NCBI RefSeq assembly: GCF_000425485.1
Contig: NZ_AUDN01000021.1
Coordinates: forward strand, 1-64,000
Length of the DNA stretch: 64,000 nt
Source: Flavobacterium tegetincola DSM 22377
GTDB lineage: Bacteria > Bacteroidota > Bacteroidia > Flavobacteriales > Flavobacteriaceae
Direction of reading: 5' to 3'
The notes beneath the pieces are model-generated. The model saw only the letters and a program-made list of their open reading frames with translations, ran no database searches and was not told where the DNA came from. Every line of letters starts with the position of its first letter. The first letter of the stretch is position 1. The position numbers and the translations under genes were made by a program. Shown piece by piece: positions 42,848 through 51,817 of the stretch.

Positions 42848-43612
42848 ATGATAACACTAACTTTCATCGGTTACGGAAATGTTGCCCAGCATTTGATTAA
42901 GGCATTTCTAAACAATTCAGAAATTAAAGTGCAGCAAGTATTTCTGCGTGATGCTTCAAAAGCGATATATCCTGCCATTGATTTTGAATTTATTTCAGAT
43001 TGGAACCAGCTTACACCTGCCGATATTTTTATAGTCGCCGTTTCTGACGATTACATTGCTGAAGTATCGAGCCAAATTCCATTAAAGAATCAATTGGTGG
43101 TTCATACCTCTGGAAGTGTTGGATTAGACACCGCGAGCGATCAAAACCGACGTGGCGTTTTTTATCCACTCCAAACATTTACTAAAGGCAAAAAAGTAGA
43201 TTTTAAAGAAATCCCTATCTGTATTGAAACCGAATTTAGTTCCGACTTAGACGTATTGAAAAAGATAGCAAAAGCAATTTCAAATAAAACCCACATCATT
43301 AATTCGCAGCAACGCAAAGCACTGCATGTTGCAGCCGTTTTTATAAATAATTTCACCAACCATATGTATCAACTGGGAAGTGAAATTTGTCAAGAAAACC
43401 AAATTCCTTTTGCCATACTAGAACCTTTAATAGCTGAAACGGCTGCAAAAGTAACGCATTTATCGCCTTTTGAAGCACAGACCGGTCCAGCCAAAAGAAA
43501 CGACCAAAAGACCATTAATGCACATATTGATTTTTTAAAATCTGACGCAATCAAGCAATCCATTTATAAATTATTAACTCAATCCATCCAAGAAAATGGC
43601 AAAAAGCTATAA
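42848..43612 (+). CDS. DUF2520 / Rossmann-like NADP-binding protein
   Basis: A 254-residue cytoplasmic protein. The N-terminal Rossmann fold (LTFIGYGNVAQHLIKAFLNN) resembles pyrroline-5-carboxylate reductase and NADP oxidoreductases. The C-terminal DUF2520 helical domain has QRKALHVAAVFINNFTNHMY and LSPFEAQTGPAKRND. No substrate is known. The 3' end overlaps the KdsC-like gene by 17 bp, an arrangement that suggests translational coupling. Confidence 0.9.
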   Translation: MITLTFIGYGNVAQHLIKAFLNNSEIKVQQVFLRDASKAIYPAIDFEFISDWNQLTPADIFIVAVSDDYIAEVSSQIPLKNQLVVHTSGSVGLDTASDQNRRGVFYPLQTFTKGKKVDFKEIPICIETEFSSDLDVLKKIAKAISNKTHIINSQQRKALHVAAVFINNFTNHMYQLGSEICQENQIPFAILEPLIAETAAKVTHLSPFEAQTGPAKRNDQKTINAHIDFLKSDAIKQSIYKLLTQSIQENGKKL

Positions 43613-44123
43613 AGAAATTTTAAACGACATTACCACTTTTGTTCTTGATATTGACGGTGTTTTGACCGACAGTTCGGTACACGTTTCCCCTACTGGCGAA
43701 ATGTTACGCATCATGAATATCAGAGACGGATTTGCCATGAAAGCAGCCATTGAAAGCGGTTATAATCTTTGCATTATCTCGGGTGGCTCGAATGAAGGTG
43801 TCCGAATTCGACTTCAAAACCTAGGCATTAACGACATTCATTTGGGTTCTTCTGATAAAGTAAAAACGTTTAAGACCTATACTGATTTGTACAAAATCAA
43901 TCCTGAACACGTTTTATATATGGGAGACGATATCCCGGATTATCACGTCATGCAGTTGGTAGGCTTGCCAACGTGTCCTCAAGATGCTGTTGCTGAAATT
44001 AAGGGAATTTCAAAGTATATATCCCATATCAAAGGCGGAAAAGGAGCCGTTCGTGAAGTGATTGAACAAGTCATGAAAGTGCAAGGAAAATGGACTGTTT
44101 ATTTTGACGGAAAACACGATTAG
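43596..44123 (+). CDS. KdsC-like HAD phosphatase (KDO-8-phosphate phosphatase family)
   Basis: A 175-residue capless (type C0) HAD enzyme. Motif I is FVLDIDGVLTDSSVHV, motif II is LCIISGGSNEGVRIRL, the Lys is in SSDKVKTFKTY, motif III is VLYMGDDIPDYHVMQ, and the C-terminal part is KGISKYISHIKGGKGAVREV. The NIRDGFAMKAAIESGYNL segment is typical of tetrameric KdsC. It likely produces KDO for lipopolysaccharide. It overlaps DUF2520 by 17 bp. No other KDO gene is adjacent, so a different sugar phosphate cannot be excluded. Confidence 0.88.
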   Translation: MAKSYKEILNDITTFVLDIDGVLTDSSVHVSPTGEMLRIMNIRDGFAMKAAIESGYNLCIISGGSNEGVRIRLQNLGINDIHLGSSDKVKTFKTYTDLYKINPEHVLYMGDDIPDYHVMQLVGLPTCPQDAVAEIKGISKYISHIKGGKGAVREVIEQVMKVQGKWTVYFDGKHD

Positions 44124-44396
44124 TTTTCAATAGTACGTTTCAGCTGTAGTTGCCTATAGGATTTGCAGCATGATTTTGCAGTGTAAATAGCAAAATCAGA
44201 ATTTCTGTTTACTACTGTAAGGTTAAAAAATCTTAGTTTGAAATTACCTCCAAAAGATAAAAAATAGCGTTGCAGGTTCAGTAGGAATCTTCTGAAAACT
44301 GTAACTAAATGTGATTGAATAAAGAGAGCAAAATCTGAGATTGAAAACTGCCACTAAATACTGAAATTTTAAACTGCGACGGAAAACTAAAATCAG

Positions 44397-44404
44397 TACC
44401 TTTG
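44397..44404 (+). promoter_or_regulatory. TACCTTTG promoter element for the RsmB-type gene
   Basis: Exact TAnnTTTG match followed by CACC, 17 bp before ATG 44422. The rest of the 298-bp intergenic stretch (44124-44421) shows no gene or hairpin. Confidence 0.6.
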
Positions 44405-44421
44405 CACCTCAAATACAAAGA

Positions 44422-45636
44422 ATGAGATTACACAGAAATTTAGTTTACACAACTATAGATTCATTAAATGCAATTTTTAATGAAGGAGAATATGCAGACA
44501 AAGTGGTAGCAAGAGCGCTAAAAAAAGACAAACGTTGGGGAAGCCACGATCGTAAATTTGTAGCAGAAACCATTTACGAAGTCGTGCGTTGGAAAAGATT
44601 ATATTCAGAAATTGCAGACGTAAAAGAGCCTTTTGATCGTGATGATTTGTGGCGCATTTTTGCGGTTTGGGCAGTTTTAAGAGGTTTTCCAATTCCAGAT
44701 TGGCGCCAATTGGAAGGAACTCCAGAACGAAAAATCAAAGGTCGTTTTGATGAACTTTCAAAAAACAGAGTTTACAGAGAATCTATTCCAGATTGGATGG
44801 ATGAATTGGGTGCAAAAGAATTAGGTGAAGAAAAATGGAGCAAGGAAATTGCTGCACAAAATCAACCAGCAAAAGTTATTTTAAGAGTAAACACCTTAAA
44901 AACGACTAAAGAAAAATTACGTGCCATTTTAATGGATTTGGATATTGACACTGAATACATCAAAGGACACGACGACGCTTTGGTTTTAAAAGAACGTGCA
45001 AACGTATTTTTAACAGAGGCTTTTAAGTTAGGTTATTTTGAAGTCCAAGATGCCAACTCACAATTAGTTGCTGCTTTTCTTGACGTTAAACCAGGAATGA
45101 GAGTTGTGGATACGTGTGCTGGTGCAGGTGGAAAAACATTGCACATGGCTTCTTTAATGGAAAACAAAGGCCAACTGATTGCAATGGATTTATACGAAAG
45201 CAAACTAAAGCAGTTGAAATTGAGAGCCAAAAGAAATGGCGCTTTCAATATTGAATATAAAATTATTGATTCGACGAAAGTCATTAAGAAATTACAAGAG
45301 AAAGCAGACCGCGTTTTAATTGACGCGCCTTGTAGTGGTTTAGGTGTTTTGAAAAGAAATCCTGATGCGAAATGGAAATTACAACCTGAATTCATTGATA
45401 ACATCAAAAAAGTTCAGGCAGAAGTTTTGGAAAGCTATTCTCGTATTGTAAAACCGGGTGGAAAATTAGTGTATGCGACTTGTTCCGTATTACCATCAGA
45501 AAACCAAGAACAAGTTGAAAAGTTTTTAACTACAGAAAACGGGAAGAAATTTACCTTCATCAAAGACCAGAAAATATTAGCTTCAGAATCTGGATATGAT
45601 GGTTTCTACATGGCACTTTTGGAACGCAAGTCTTAG
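44422..45636 (+). CDS. RsmB/NOP-type rRNA cytosine methyltransferase
   Basis: A 404-residue SAM-dependent m5C methyltransferase. The N-terminal NusB-like helical part (about 1-140, DRKFVAETIYEVVRWKRLYS) leads to motif I VVDTCAGAGGKTLHMA, motif IV with the conserved Cys in VLIDAPCSGLGVLKRNPD, and motif VI with the catalytic Cys in GGKLVYATCSVLPSENQEQV. Both Cys are intact. It acts on rRNA (or tRNA) in the cytoplasm; the exact site cannot be predicted. It is monocistronic, with a terminator at 45649-45715. Confidence 0.92.
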   Translation: MRLHRNLVYTTIDSLNAIFNEGEYADKVVARALKKDKRWGSHDRKFVAETIYEVVRWKRLYSEIADVKEPFDRDDLWRIFAVWAVLRGFPIPDWRQLEGTPERKIKGRFDELSKNRVYRESIPDWMDELGAKELGEEKWSKEIAAQNQPAKVILRVNTLKTTKEKLRAILMDLDIDTEYIKGHDDALVLKERANVFLTEAFKLGYFEVQDANSQLVAAFLDVKPGMRVVDTCAGAGGKTLHMASLMENKGQLIAMDLYESKLKQLKLRAKRNGAFNIEYKIIDSTKVIKKLQEKADRVLIDAPCSGLGVLKRNPDAKWKLQPEFIDNIKKVQAEVLESYSRIVKPGGKLVYATCSVLPSENQEQVEKFLTTENGKKFTFIKDQKILASESGYDGFYMALLERKS

Positions 45637-45648
45637 TACTCAATTTAC

Positions 45649-45715
45649 AAAAAAGGAATTATTTTGCCTAACTATTTAAAATAAGTAGTTTTAACCGCAA
45701 AATGATTCCTTTTTT
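45649..45715 (+). terminator. Long-stem terminator after the RsmB-type gene
   Basis: AAAAAAGGAATTATTTTGC (45649-45667) pairs with GCAAAATGATTCCTTTTTT (45697-45715), one mismatch, with a T-run. Confidence 0.75.
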
Positions 45716-45719
45716 CATT

Positions 45720-45727
45720 TACTTTTG
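45720..45727 (+). promoter_or_regulatory. TACTTTTG promoter element for the first nuclease gene
   Basis: Exact TAnnTTTG match 19 bp before ATG 45747. Confidence 0.55.
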
Positions 45728-45746
45728 TTACCCTTAATTACACAAT

Positions 45747-46808
45747 ATGAAAAAAAATTACACTTTCTTACTACTTCTTCTTTCGTTAGTAGTACTTGCT
45801 CAGGCACCTGCAAATTATTACAACACTGCAACGGGAACTGGCTACACATTAAAAACACAATTAAAAACCATCATTAGTACTGGTGCTATTGACAAAGGTT
45901 ATGGCGCACTTTGGACCATTTATCCCACTTCTGATGTTCGCGCAGACGGTAAAGTTTGGGATATGTATTCCAGTTGCAATTTAACTTTTGGATCAGATCA
46001 AGATACCGGAAGTAGCGGAACTTCACAGTGTCAAAGATTCAACCGTGAGCATTCTTTCCCAAAAAGTTGGTTTGATGATGCTTCGCCAATGCATAATGAC
46101 GCTTTTCACGTTGTACCTGCAGACAAATATGTGAACGGGATTCGTGGAAATTTTGCTTATGGAATTGTTGGCAACGCAAATTTCACTTCATTAAATGGAT
46201 CAAAAAGAGGAAATAATGTAGCTCCAGGATCACCAAATGCTACCGTTTTTGAACCAGCTGACGAATTTAAAGGCGATTTTGCACGTATCTACTTTTACAT
46301 GGCTACTCGTTATCAAGATGCAGTTGTAGGTTGGATTGGAAATGATTCAGACGGAGACTCAATGTTAAATGGAACCAACACGCAAGTTTTTTCGCAGTGG
46401 GCTTTAGATATGTTGTATGCATGGCATATTGCGGATCCAGTTAGCACAAAAGAAATTAGCAGAAACAATGCCATATATGGATACCAATCTAATAGAAATC
46501 CATTTATAGATCATCCTGAATATGTATTTTCCATTTGGGGCGCTGTATTGTCTACGTCACAACACAATTCACTTGCTACGGTTATGGTTTATCCAAATCC
46601 ATCTAACAGTCAACGCATCAATATTCAATCTGAAAATGATTTAGATGAAATTCAATTGATCAATGTAAATGGACAGCTTATGCAGCAAATTAAAAAACCT
46701 TCAGCCATCAATAAAGTATATACTTTAGAAAATATACCTTCTGGTTTTTACTTCTTAAGATTGACAGAAGACAACCAATCTGTCGTGAAAAAAGTGATCA
46801 TCAACTAG
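45747..46808 (+). CDS. Secreted endonuclease I with T9SS sorting tail (copy 1)
   Basis: A 353-residue extracellular nuclease. Signal peptide MKKNYTFLLLLLSLVVLAQA. The beta-beta-alpha metal nuclease core of the EndA/NucA (endonuclease I) family has QRFNREHSFPKSWFDD (catalytic His), DAFHVVPADKYVNGIRGN and EFKGDFARIYFYMATRYQ. Residues about 278-353 are a type A T9SS C-terminal domain (VYPNPSNSQRINIQ, ENIPSGFYFLRLT, VVKKVIIN), so it is exported by the type IX system and probably degrades DNA for nutrient or biofilm purposes. The tail is about 70 percent identical to that of copy 2. Confidence 0.94.
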   Translation: MKKNYTFLLLLLSLVVLAQAPANYYNTATGTGYTLKTQLKTIISTGAIDKGYGALWTIYPTSDVRADGKVWDMYSSCNLTFGSDQDTGSSGTSQCQRFNREHSFPKSWFDDASPMHNDAFHVVPADKYVNGIRGNFAYGIVGNANFTSLNGSKRGNNVAPGSPNATVFEPADEFKGDFARIYFYMATRYQDAVVGWIGNDSDGDSMLNGTNTQVFSQWALDMLYAWHIADPVSTKEISRNNAIYGYQSNRNPFIDHPEYVFSIWGAVLSTSQHNSLATVMVYPNPSNSQRINIQSENDLDEIQLINVNGQLMQQIKKPSAINKVYTLENIPSGFYFLRLTEDNQSVVKKVIIN

Positions 46809-46831
46809 ATTTAAATTTATTTTTAAAACTC

Positions 46832-46862
46832 AAAACCAACGGTACTCCGTTGGTTTTTTTAT
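46832..46862 (+). terminator. Terminator after nuclease copy 1
   Basis: AAAACCAACGG, loop TACT, CCGTTGGTTTT, T-run. An 11-bp stem. Confidence 0.9.
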
Positions 46863-46912
46863 ACTATTTAATGGACAAATGTTAAATAATTCCAAAATCC
46901 TATTTATTCATT

Positions 46913-46920
46913 TACCTTTG
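46913..46920 (+). promoter_or_regulatory. TACCTTTG promoter element for nuclease copy 2
   Basis: Exact TAnnTTTG match 19 bp before ATG 46940, so the second nuclease has its own promoter. Confidence 0.6.
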
Positions 46921-46939
46921 CGGCCCTTAAATTCATTAA

Positions 46940-48034
46940 ATGAAATCAAAAATTACCTTCGTTTTGCTCTTAAATGCTGTAGTTTTATTCGCTCAGCAAG
47001 GCGCTCCATCAACTTATTATAACGGTTTTAATTGGAACCAGAGTGCCACTGCATTAAAAAGTGCTTTGAGTACGAAAATTACTTCAACGCACACGAATAT
47101 TCTAAACTATCAAGAGGCTGAAAACGCGCTTAAAGTCGTCGATTTAGATCCCGATGATACATCCAACAGCAATGTTTTACTACTTTACGGATTTAGTGCA
47201 TCCATTTGCCCTTCTTCAGCAGGTAATGATAACGACCACAGACGAAGAAATAAAAACAGCGACGGCGGAGGATCTACTTGTGAGTGGAATCGCGAACATA
47301 CTTATGCAAAATCATTAGGAACACCTAACCTAGGTACGGCTGGCGCTGGAGCAGATGCGCATCATTTGAGAGCATCAGACGTGCAACGAAATGGACAACG
47401 TGGTAGTATGAAATTTAGTAGTGGATCTGGTCTTTCCGGTAACCAAGGAGCAACGTGGTATCCTGGTGACGAATGGAAAGGTGACGTTGCGCGAATGATG
47501 ATGTACATGTACCTGAGATATGGAAATCAGTGCTTGCCAAAAAATGTAGCATCAGGTACGGTGAATTCCTCTGATACTAATATGATTGATTTACTTTTGC
47601 AATGGAACGCCGAAGATCCTGTATCACAGTACGAAGACAACAGAAATACATATCTTGGAAACACAGCTAATACGTACGGTCAAGGAAATAGAAATCCATT
47701 TATTGACAATCCGTATCTTGCAACCCTTATTTGGGGTGGTCAAGTGGCACAAAATCGTTGGCCAAGTGTTTATCTTGCAACTCCTACGTTTGATTTAGCA
47801 GCTAATTTGACTGTTTTTCCAAATCCAACGAACAACCACCGCATTTCTATTTCTACAGAAATTCAATTAGACGAAATTCAATTGATCACTATCAACGGAC
47901 AAATCATGCAGCAAATTAAAAAACCAGCTGTAATCAATAATAATTATGCTGTAGAAAATATTCCACAAGGTTTTTACTTTTTACGAATTACAGCAGAAAA
48001 TCAAACGATTGTCAAAAAAGTGATCGTAAACTAA
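46940..48034 (+). CDS. Secreted endonuclease I with T9SS sorting tail (copy 2)
   Basis: A 364-residue paralog of the preceding gene. Signal peptide ends at LFAQQG. Catalytic region: TCEWNREHTYAKSLGTPN, ADAHHLRASDVQRNGQRG, EWKGDVARMMMYMYLRYG. The C-terminal T9SS domain (FPNPTNNHRISIS, LDEIQLITINGQIMQQIKKP, ENIPQGFYFLRIT) is nearly the same as in copy 1, whereas the catalytic domains have diverged strongly. Either the sorting tails are evolving together (conversion) or they are under tight constraint. Secreted, DNA-degrading. Confidence 0.94.
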   Translation: MKSKITFVLLLNAVVLFAQQGAPSTYYNGFNWNQSATALKSALSTKITSTHTNILNYQEAENALKVVDLDPDDTSNSNVLLLYGFSASICPSSAGNDNDHRRRNKNSDGGGSTCEWNREHTYAKSLGTPNLGTAGAGADAHHLRASDVQRNGQRGSMKFSSGSGLSGNQGATWYPGDEWKGDVARMMMYMYLRYGNQCLPKNVASGTVNSSDTNMIDLLLQWNAEDPVSQYEDNRNTYLGNTANTYGQGNRNPFIDNPYLATLIWGGQVAQNRWPSVYLATPTFDLAANLTVFPNPTNNHRISISTEIQLDEIQLITINGQIMQQIKKPAVINNNYAVENIPQGFYFLRITAENQTIVKKVIVN

Positions 48035-48068
48035 GCACTTTCTCTAATTTACATTCTACGTTAAACAT

Positions 48069-48111
48069 AAAAAAACTCCGATACGAATTGAATCTAGTAT
48101 CGGAGTTTTTT
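48069..48111. terminator. Bidirectional terminator between nuclease copy 2 and rho
   Basis: AAAAACTCCGATAC (48071-48084) pairs with GTATCGGAGTTTTT (48097-48110). A 14-bp stem flanked by A and T runs. Confidence 0.9.
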
Positions 48112-48128
48112 AATTTATGTAAACTGAA

Positions 48129-49838
48129 TTATCCTTGATTCATTGAAATCAAAAATTCTTCATTATTTCTTGTTTTCTTAAAACGATCATTGATAAAATC
48201 CATTGCTTCCACTGGATTCATGTCTGAAAGGTATTTTCGCATTATCCACATGCGTTGTAATGTTTTTTCATCTAAAAGCATGTCATCACGACGGGTGCTT
48301 GACGATGTCAAATCAATTGCAGGGAAAATACGTTTGTTGGCAATTTTTCGGTCTAACTGTAATTCCATGTTACCCGTTCCTTTGAATTCTTCAAAGATCA
48401 CTTCGTCCATTTTAGAACCTGTTTCAGTTAAAGCGGTTGCAATAATACTTAACGAACCACCATTTTCAACATTTCTAGCTGCTCCAAAGAAACGTTTAGG
48501 CTTTTGCAATGCATTAGCATCAACTCCACCACTCAATACTTTACCAGAAGCCGGCTGCACTGTATTATAGGCTCTTGCCAAACGCGTAATTGAATCTAGA
48601 AGAATTACTACATCATGGCCACATTCTACCAAACGTTTTGCTTTTTCTAAAACAATATTTGCAATCTTCACGTGTTCTTGTGGTTCGCGGTCAAAAGTAG
48701 ATGCTACTACCTCACCTCGTACACTTCTTTGCATATCGGTAACCTCTTCAGGACGTTCATCAATCAATAAAACAATTAAATATACTTCAGGATGATTGGC
48801 TGCAATGGCATTGGCAATTTCCTTTAAAAGCATTGTTTTACCTGTTTTAGGTTGTGCGACAATCATTCCACGTTGTCCTTTTCCAATAGGCGAAAACAGA
48901 TCGATAATTCTAGTAGAAATCGTACTTTCTTTTTCGGCCAATCTAAATTTTTCATCTGGAAAAACTGGTGTCAAATGCTCAAAAGAAACACGATCACGCA
49001 CTACTTGTGGATCATGCCCGTTGATTTTTAAAACACGTACTAAAGGAAAAAATTTCTCGCCTTCTTTGGGTGGTCGAACCACTCCTTTAACGGTATCCCC
49101 CGTCTTTAAACCAAAAAGTCGGACTTGAGAAGTAGACAAGTAAATATCATCAGGAGACGCTAAATAATTATAATCGGATGATCTTAAAAAACCGTAACCG
49201 TCCGGCATCATTTCTAAGACACCTTCGCTTTCAATGATTCCGTCAAATTCAAAATCAGCATCGCGAAAATTATTCTTCTTGTTTTTATGATTATGCACCG
49301 GTGCAGGATTTGCATTCGGATTGGTATTTTGTTTTGTATTTACCTTTGCATTGGGATTAATTTTCTGAGCGTGGACCGGCTTTTTTGATGTGCTTTCTTC
49401 TACCGGTGCTTCAGCATTTGTACTTGGAGAAGCAGAAGTTTCGTCTTTTTCAACTTCACTTGAAGCCTTTTTTTCAGCCGCTGCATTTACCTTACTTTCG
49501 TATTTTGCCTTGTTGAACTTAATTACTTTACGTTCAGGCGCTATTTCAGGTTTATCCTCAACTTCAGGTTCAGTACCCTCTTTTTCAATTGGAGCCTGAG
49601 TCAAATCGGGTGCAGCGTCTTGATTTGCGTTAGGAACAATTCGTGCTCTCTTTGCCGTAGCTTCCACTTTTGGAGCAGCAACTTCAGAAACGTCACTCAC
49701 TTGTGGCGCATTTTGTTTCTCTAAAATTTGCTGAACAAGAAGTTCTTTTTTTACACCTGCTGATTTGATTTTTGCCAATTTGGCGATGTCTTGAAGCTCA
49801 GCTAGCTTCATTTGTTTTAATGCAGAAAGTTCAAACAT
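48129..49838 (-). CDS. rho: Transcription termination factor Rho with long disordered insertion
   Basis: A 569-residue hexameric RNA helicase. The N-terminal helical Rho_N domain ([20 protein letters not shown]) is followed at about 45-195 by a low-complexity region rich in Ala, Glu, Pro, Lys and, near its end, Asn ([20 protein letters not shown]). Then the cold-shock RNA-binding domain ([20 protein letters not shown]), and the ATPase with Walker [43 protein letters not shown] and [13 protein letters not shown]. The insertion is typical of Bacteroidota Rho, where such regions have been linked to phase separation. It ends beside a bidirectional terminator. Confidence 0.96.
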   Translation of the reverse strand: MFELSALKQMKLAELQDIAKLAKIKSAGVKKELLVQQILEKQNAPQVSDVSEVAAPKVEATAKRARIVPNANQDAAPDLTQAPIEKEGTEPEVEDKPEIAPERKVIKFNKAKYESKVNAAAEKKASSEVEKDETSASPSTNAEAPVEESTSKKPVHAQKINPNAKVNTKQNTNPNANPAPVHNHKNKKNNFRDADFEFDGIIESEGVLEMMPDGYGFLRSSDYNYLASPDDIYLSTSQVRLFGLKTGDTVKGVVRPPKEGEKFFPLVRVLKINGHDPQVVRDRVSFEHLTPVFPDEKFRLAEKESTISTRIIDLFSPIGKGQRGMIVAQPKTGKTMLLKEIANAIAANHPEVYLIVLLIDERPEEVTDMQRSVRGEVVASTFDREPQEHVKIANIVLEKAKRLVECGHDVVILLDSITRLARAYNTVQPASGKVLSGGVDANALQKPKRFFGAARNVENGGSLSIIATALTETGSKMDEVIFEEFKGTGNMELQLDRKIANKRIFPAIDLTSSSTRRDDMLLDEKTLQRMWIMRKYLSDMNPVEAMDFINDRFKKTRNNEEFLISMNQG

Positions 49839-49997
49839 TTAGTTTATTTGAATTAATTAGTACGGGAGTTGTAGTATGATGTTGTTGTGCAAATTTATTT
49901 AGCTTGCAAACCCTAAAAGATGAAGTACTTATAGGTTTATACTGCAATATTACGAATAAAATTTTAGCTTACAATAGTATTTCTGAAAAAGAAGATA

Positions 49998-50005
49998 TAT
50001 TTTTG
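49998..50005 (+). promoter_or_regulatory. TATTTTTG promoter element for the DUF4293 gene
   Basis: Exact TAnnTTTG match 19 bp before ATG 50025; it also argues against a start further upstream. Confidence 0.55.
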
Positions 50006-50024
50006 CGTCAGAATTTTAAAGAAA

Positions 50025-50444
50025 ATGCTACAACGGATTCAAACCATTTACCTTATTTTAGCTGCAGTTGTGACTGGAGTTTTACCTTTTGCATTTCCTT
50101 TATGGAAGCAACAGGTAGGAACCACTATCAGCGATTTTTATTTCATGAGTGAAATGATTTACGTAGCTTTGTTTGGATTGAGTACAACGTTATCCGTAGT
50201 AAGTATTATCAGTTTTAAGAAGAGACAAAATCAATTTGTAATGGGCAGATTGAATATCATATCAAATTTATTTTTATTAGTGTTATTTGTGTATCGTCTA
50301 CTAACGGTATCTGGAGAAACTTCGGTTTCTGAGAAAGGTATTGGGATGTTCCTTCCAATTGTTGCTATCGTTTTTTTGGTCTTGGCCAATAAAGCCATCA
50401 AGAAGGATGAAGATCTTGTAAAATCTGTGGATCGATTGAGATAA
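50025..50444 (+). CDS. DUF4293 family membrane protein
   Basis: A 139-residue inner-membrane protein with four helices (about 6-25, 43-61, 74-95, 107-124). The N terminus MLQRIQTIYLILAAVVTGVL is the conserved start of DUF4293, a Bacteroidota-restricted family commonly next to rho. No function is known. Confidence 0.85.
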   Translation: MLQRIQTIYLILAAVVTGVLPFAFPLWKQQVGTTISDFYFMSEMIYVALFGLSTTLSVVSIISFKKRQNQFVMGRLNIISNLFLLVLFVYRLLTVSGETSVSEKGIGMFLPIVAIVFLVLANKAIKKDEDLVKSVDRLR

Positions 50445-50472
50445 GACTTTTAACTTAGTTTATTAGTGCGAA

Positions 50473-50506
50473 GAAAAGTCCTGACGAAAGTTGGGACTTT
50501 TTTTGT
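50473..50506 (+). terminator. Terminator of the DUF4293 gene
   Basis: AAAGTCC..GAC, loop GAAA, GT..GGGACTTT, then a T-run. Confidence 0.78.
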
Positions 50507-50532
50507 TTCTGACCTTTTTGTTGTGCTACTAA

Positions 50533-50624
50533 TTTGGGTGTTCCCCTACGGGTCGGGCTGTTCGTTCCCGCTTTTATTGCTTTAAAAAAAGCAATAAAGA
50601 GCTCCTCTTCCATCCCTAACACGG
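50533..50624 (+). repeat. GC-rich dispersed repeat, copy 3
   Basis: TTTGGGTGTTCCCC, GGGTCGGGCT, TTCCCGCTTTTATTGCTTT, a mirror-complementary AAAGCAATAAAGAGCTCC and ATCCCTAAC. The same blocks as copies 1 and 2 with a minimal central hairpin. It lies in a 425-bp spacer (50445-50869) that holds no gene. Confidence 0.8.
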
Positions 50625-50783
50625 CAATCGTACCTTTCGAAACTATTTTACCACAACCTACCTAAAAGCGATTGTTTCAATACATTTTGAACTCCGAGGT
50701 TTCCTAAAGTTGAAACCACTGAACACTTCAAAATATATATTATTAAAGAGAAAATGAAAATCTAAATTAGTTGTACAACAAAA

Positions 50784-50808
50784 AAATGCCGAAATAAATT
50801 CGGCATGG
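50784..50808 (-). terminator. Terminator of smpB
   Basis: ATGCCGAA (50786-50793), loop ATAAA, TTCGGCAT; a T-run follows on the minus strand. Confidence 0.82.
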
Positions 50809-50869
50809 GAAATTAAAATTCAATTTTTAACTTTGATATTTATGTGGCCTTTGCAGTTAAAATTGCAAC

Positions 50870-51328
50870 CTACTTGTAAATCTTCTTAATCCGATCCAAA
50901 TCACGTTTGGTATCTTGTTCTTTTAAAGATTCCCGTTTATCGTAGGTCTTTTTACCGCGAGCTAAGGCTATTTCAAGTTTTGCCATTCCCTTTTCATTGG
51001 TAAAAAGTTTTAATGGCACAATAGTCAAACCTTTAGATTGCACGCTTTTTGCCAGAGTCTTCAGTTCGCGTTTGTTCAGCAAAAGTTTGCGTTCGCTTCG
51101 AGCATTGTGATTGAATTGGTTTCCAAACGCATATTCCTCGATGTACATGTTAATAACAAAAAGTTCATTCGCTTCATTGAATTCGCAAAAACTCTCGGTA
51201 ATGTTTGCCTTTCCCAATCTAATGGATTTAATTTCGGTTCCGGTCAACACAATTCCAGCGGTATACTTCTCGATTAATTCAAAATCAAAGCGCGCGCGTT
51301 TATTTAATATATTTACTGTCTTTAGCAT
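50870..51328 (-). CDS. smpB: SsrA-binding protein SmpB
   Basis: A 152-residue tmRNA partner for ribosome rescue. Landmarks: [80 protein letters not shown] and the basic tail [19 protein letters not shown]. The length is standard for the family. The tmRNA gene (ssrA) was not found in the window. Confidence 0.97.
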   Translation of the reverse strand: MLKTVNILNKRARFDFELIEKYTAGIVLTGTEIKSIRLGKANITESFCEFNEANELFVINMYIEEYAFGNQFNHNARSERKLLLNKRELKTLAKSVQSKGLTIVPLKLFTNEKGMAKLEIALARGKKTYDKRESLKEQDTKRDLDRIKKIYK

Positions 51329-51453
51329 AGGATTGCAAATGTAACAACATTCCTTTAATTCGTCAATACGTTTTGAATTTTGATCTGTTTTTTATTTTAA
51401 TATTAACTATAATTACGCACTTTTACACCATTAAAAATTTCAACATCCTTATT

Positions 51454-51690
51454 ATGGAAATTCCCAATCCCAAAAACCCGCTTCATGGCATTACTTTACA
51501 AAAAATGCTGGAAGTTTTAATTCAGTTTTATGGCTTTGACACCTTGGGCGAATTGATTAAAATTAAATGTTTTACAGACAATCCCAGTTTAAAATCAAGC
51601 TTAACTTTTCTTCGAAAAACACCTTGGGCTCGTGAAAAAGTAGAGCAACTGTATTTAATGACCTTGCCTAAGATTACGGGACAAGTTTAA
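51454..51690 (+). CDS. VF530 family (DUF2132) DNA-binding-like protein
   Basis: A 78-residue protein; the start is put at [20 protein letters not shown] frame opening 81 bp upstream is a non-homologous hydrophobic stretch. The body [20 protein letters not shown]-like segment, with [20 protein letters not shown] and LYLM, is the complete VF530 domain, named for a Vibrio protein with a four-helix fold. Binding to DNA is only assumed. Confidence 0.85.
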   Translation: MEIPNPKNPLHGITLQKMLEVLIQFYGFDTLGELIKIKCFTDNPSLKSSLTFLRKTPWAREKVEQLYLMTLPKITGQV

Positions 51691-51756
51691 AACTTACTAT
51701 AACCTCCTATTAAAATTTGTAGGAATGATTCAAACAATCGGTACTCTAACTGTATA

Positions 51757-51800
51757 AAAAAATTCCCGAACTCATTTCTAAAAATGAGACGGGAATTTCA
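51757..51800. terminator. Bidirectional terminator between VF530 and the lipoprotein gene
   Basis: AAATTCCCG (about 51760-51768), then the inner pair CTCATTT/AAATGAG, and CGGGAATTT (51790-51798). Confidence 0.78.
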
Positions 51801-51817
51801 ATGTTAAATAGAGTTAG

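Noticed and set aside
44124-44421. A small RNA gene or hidden ORF in the spacer before the RsmB-type gene
   Set aside because: No hairpin followed by a T-run and no coding-like frame was found; only a TACCTTTG promoter element is visible.
49904-50152. 82-codon plus-strand frame before DUF4293
   Set aside because: It is in another frame from DUF4293, covers the promoter element at 49998-50005 and has no recognisable features.
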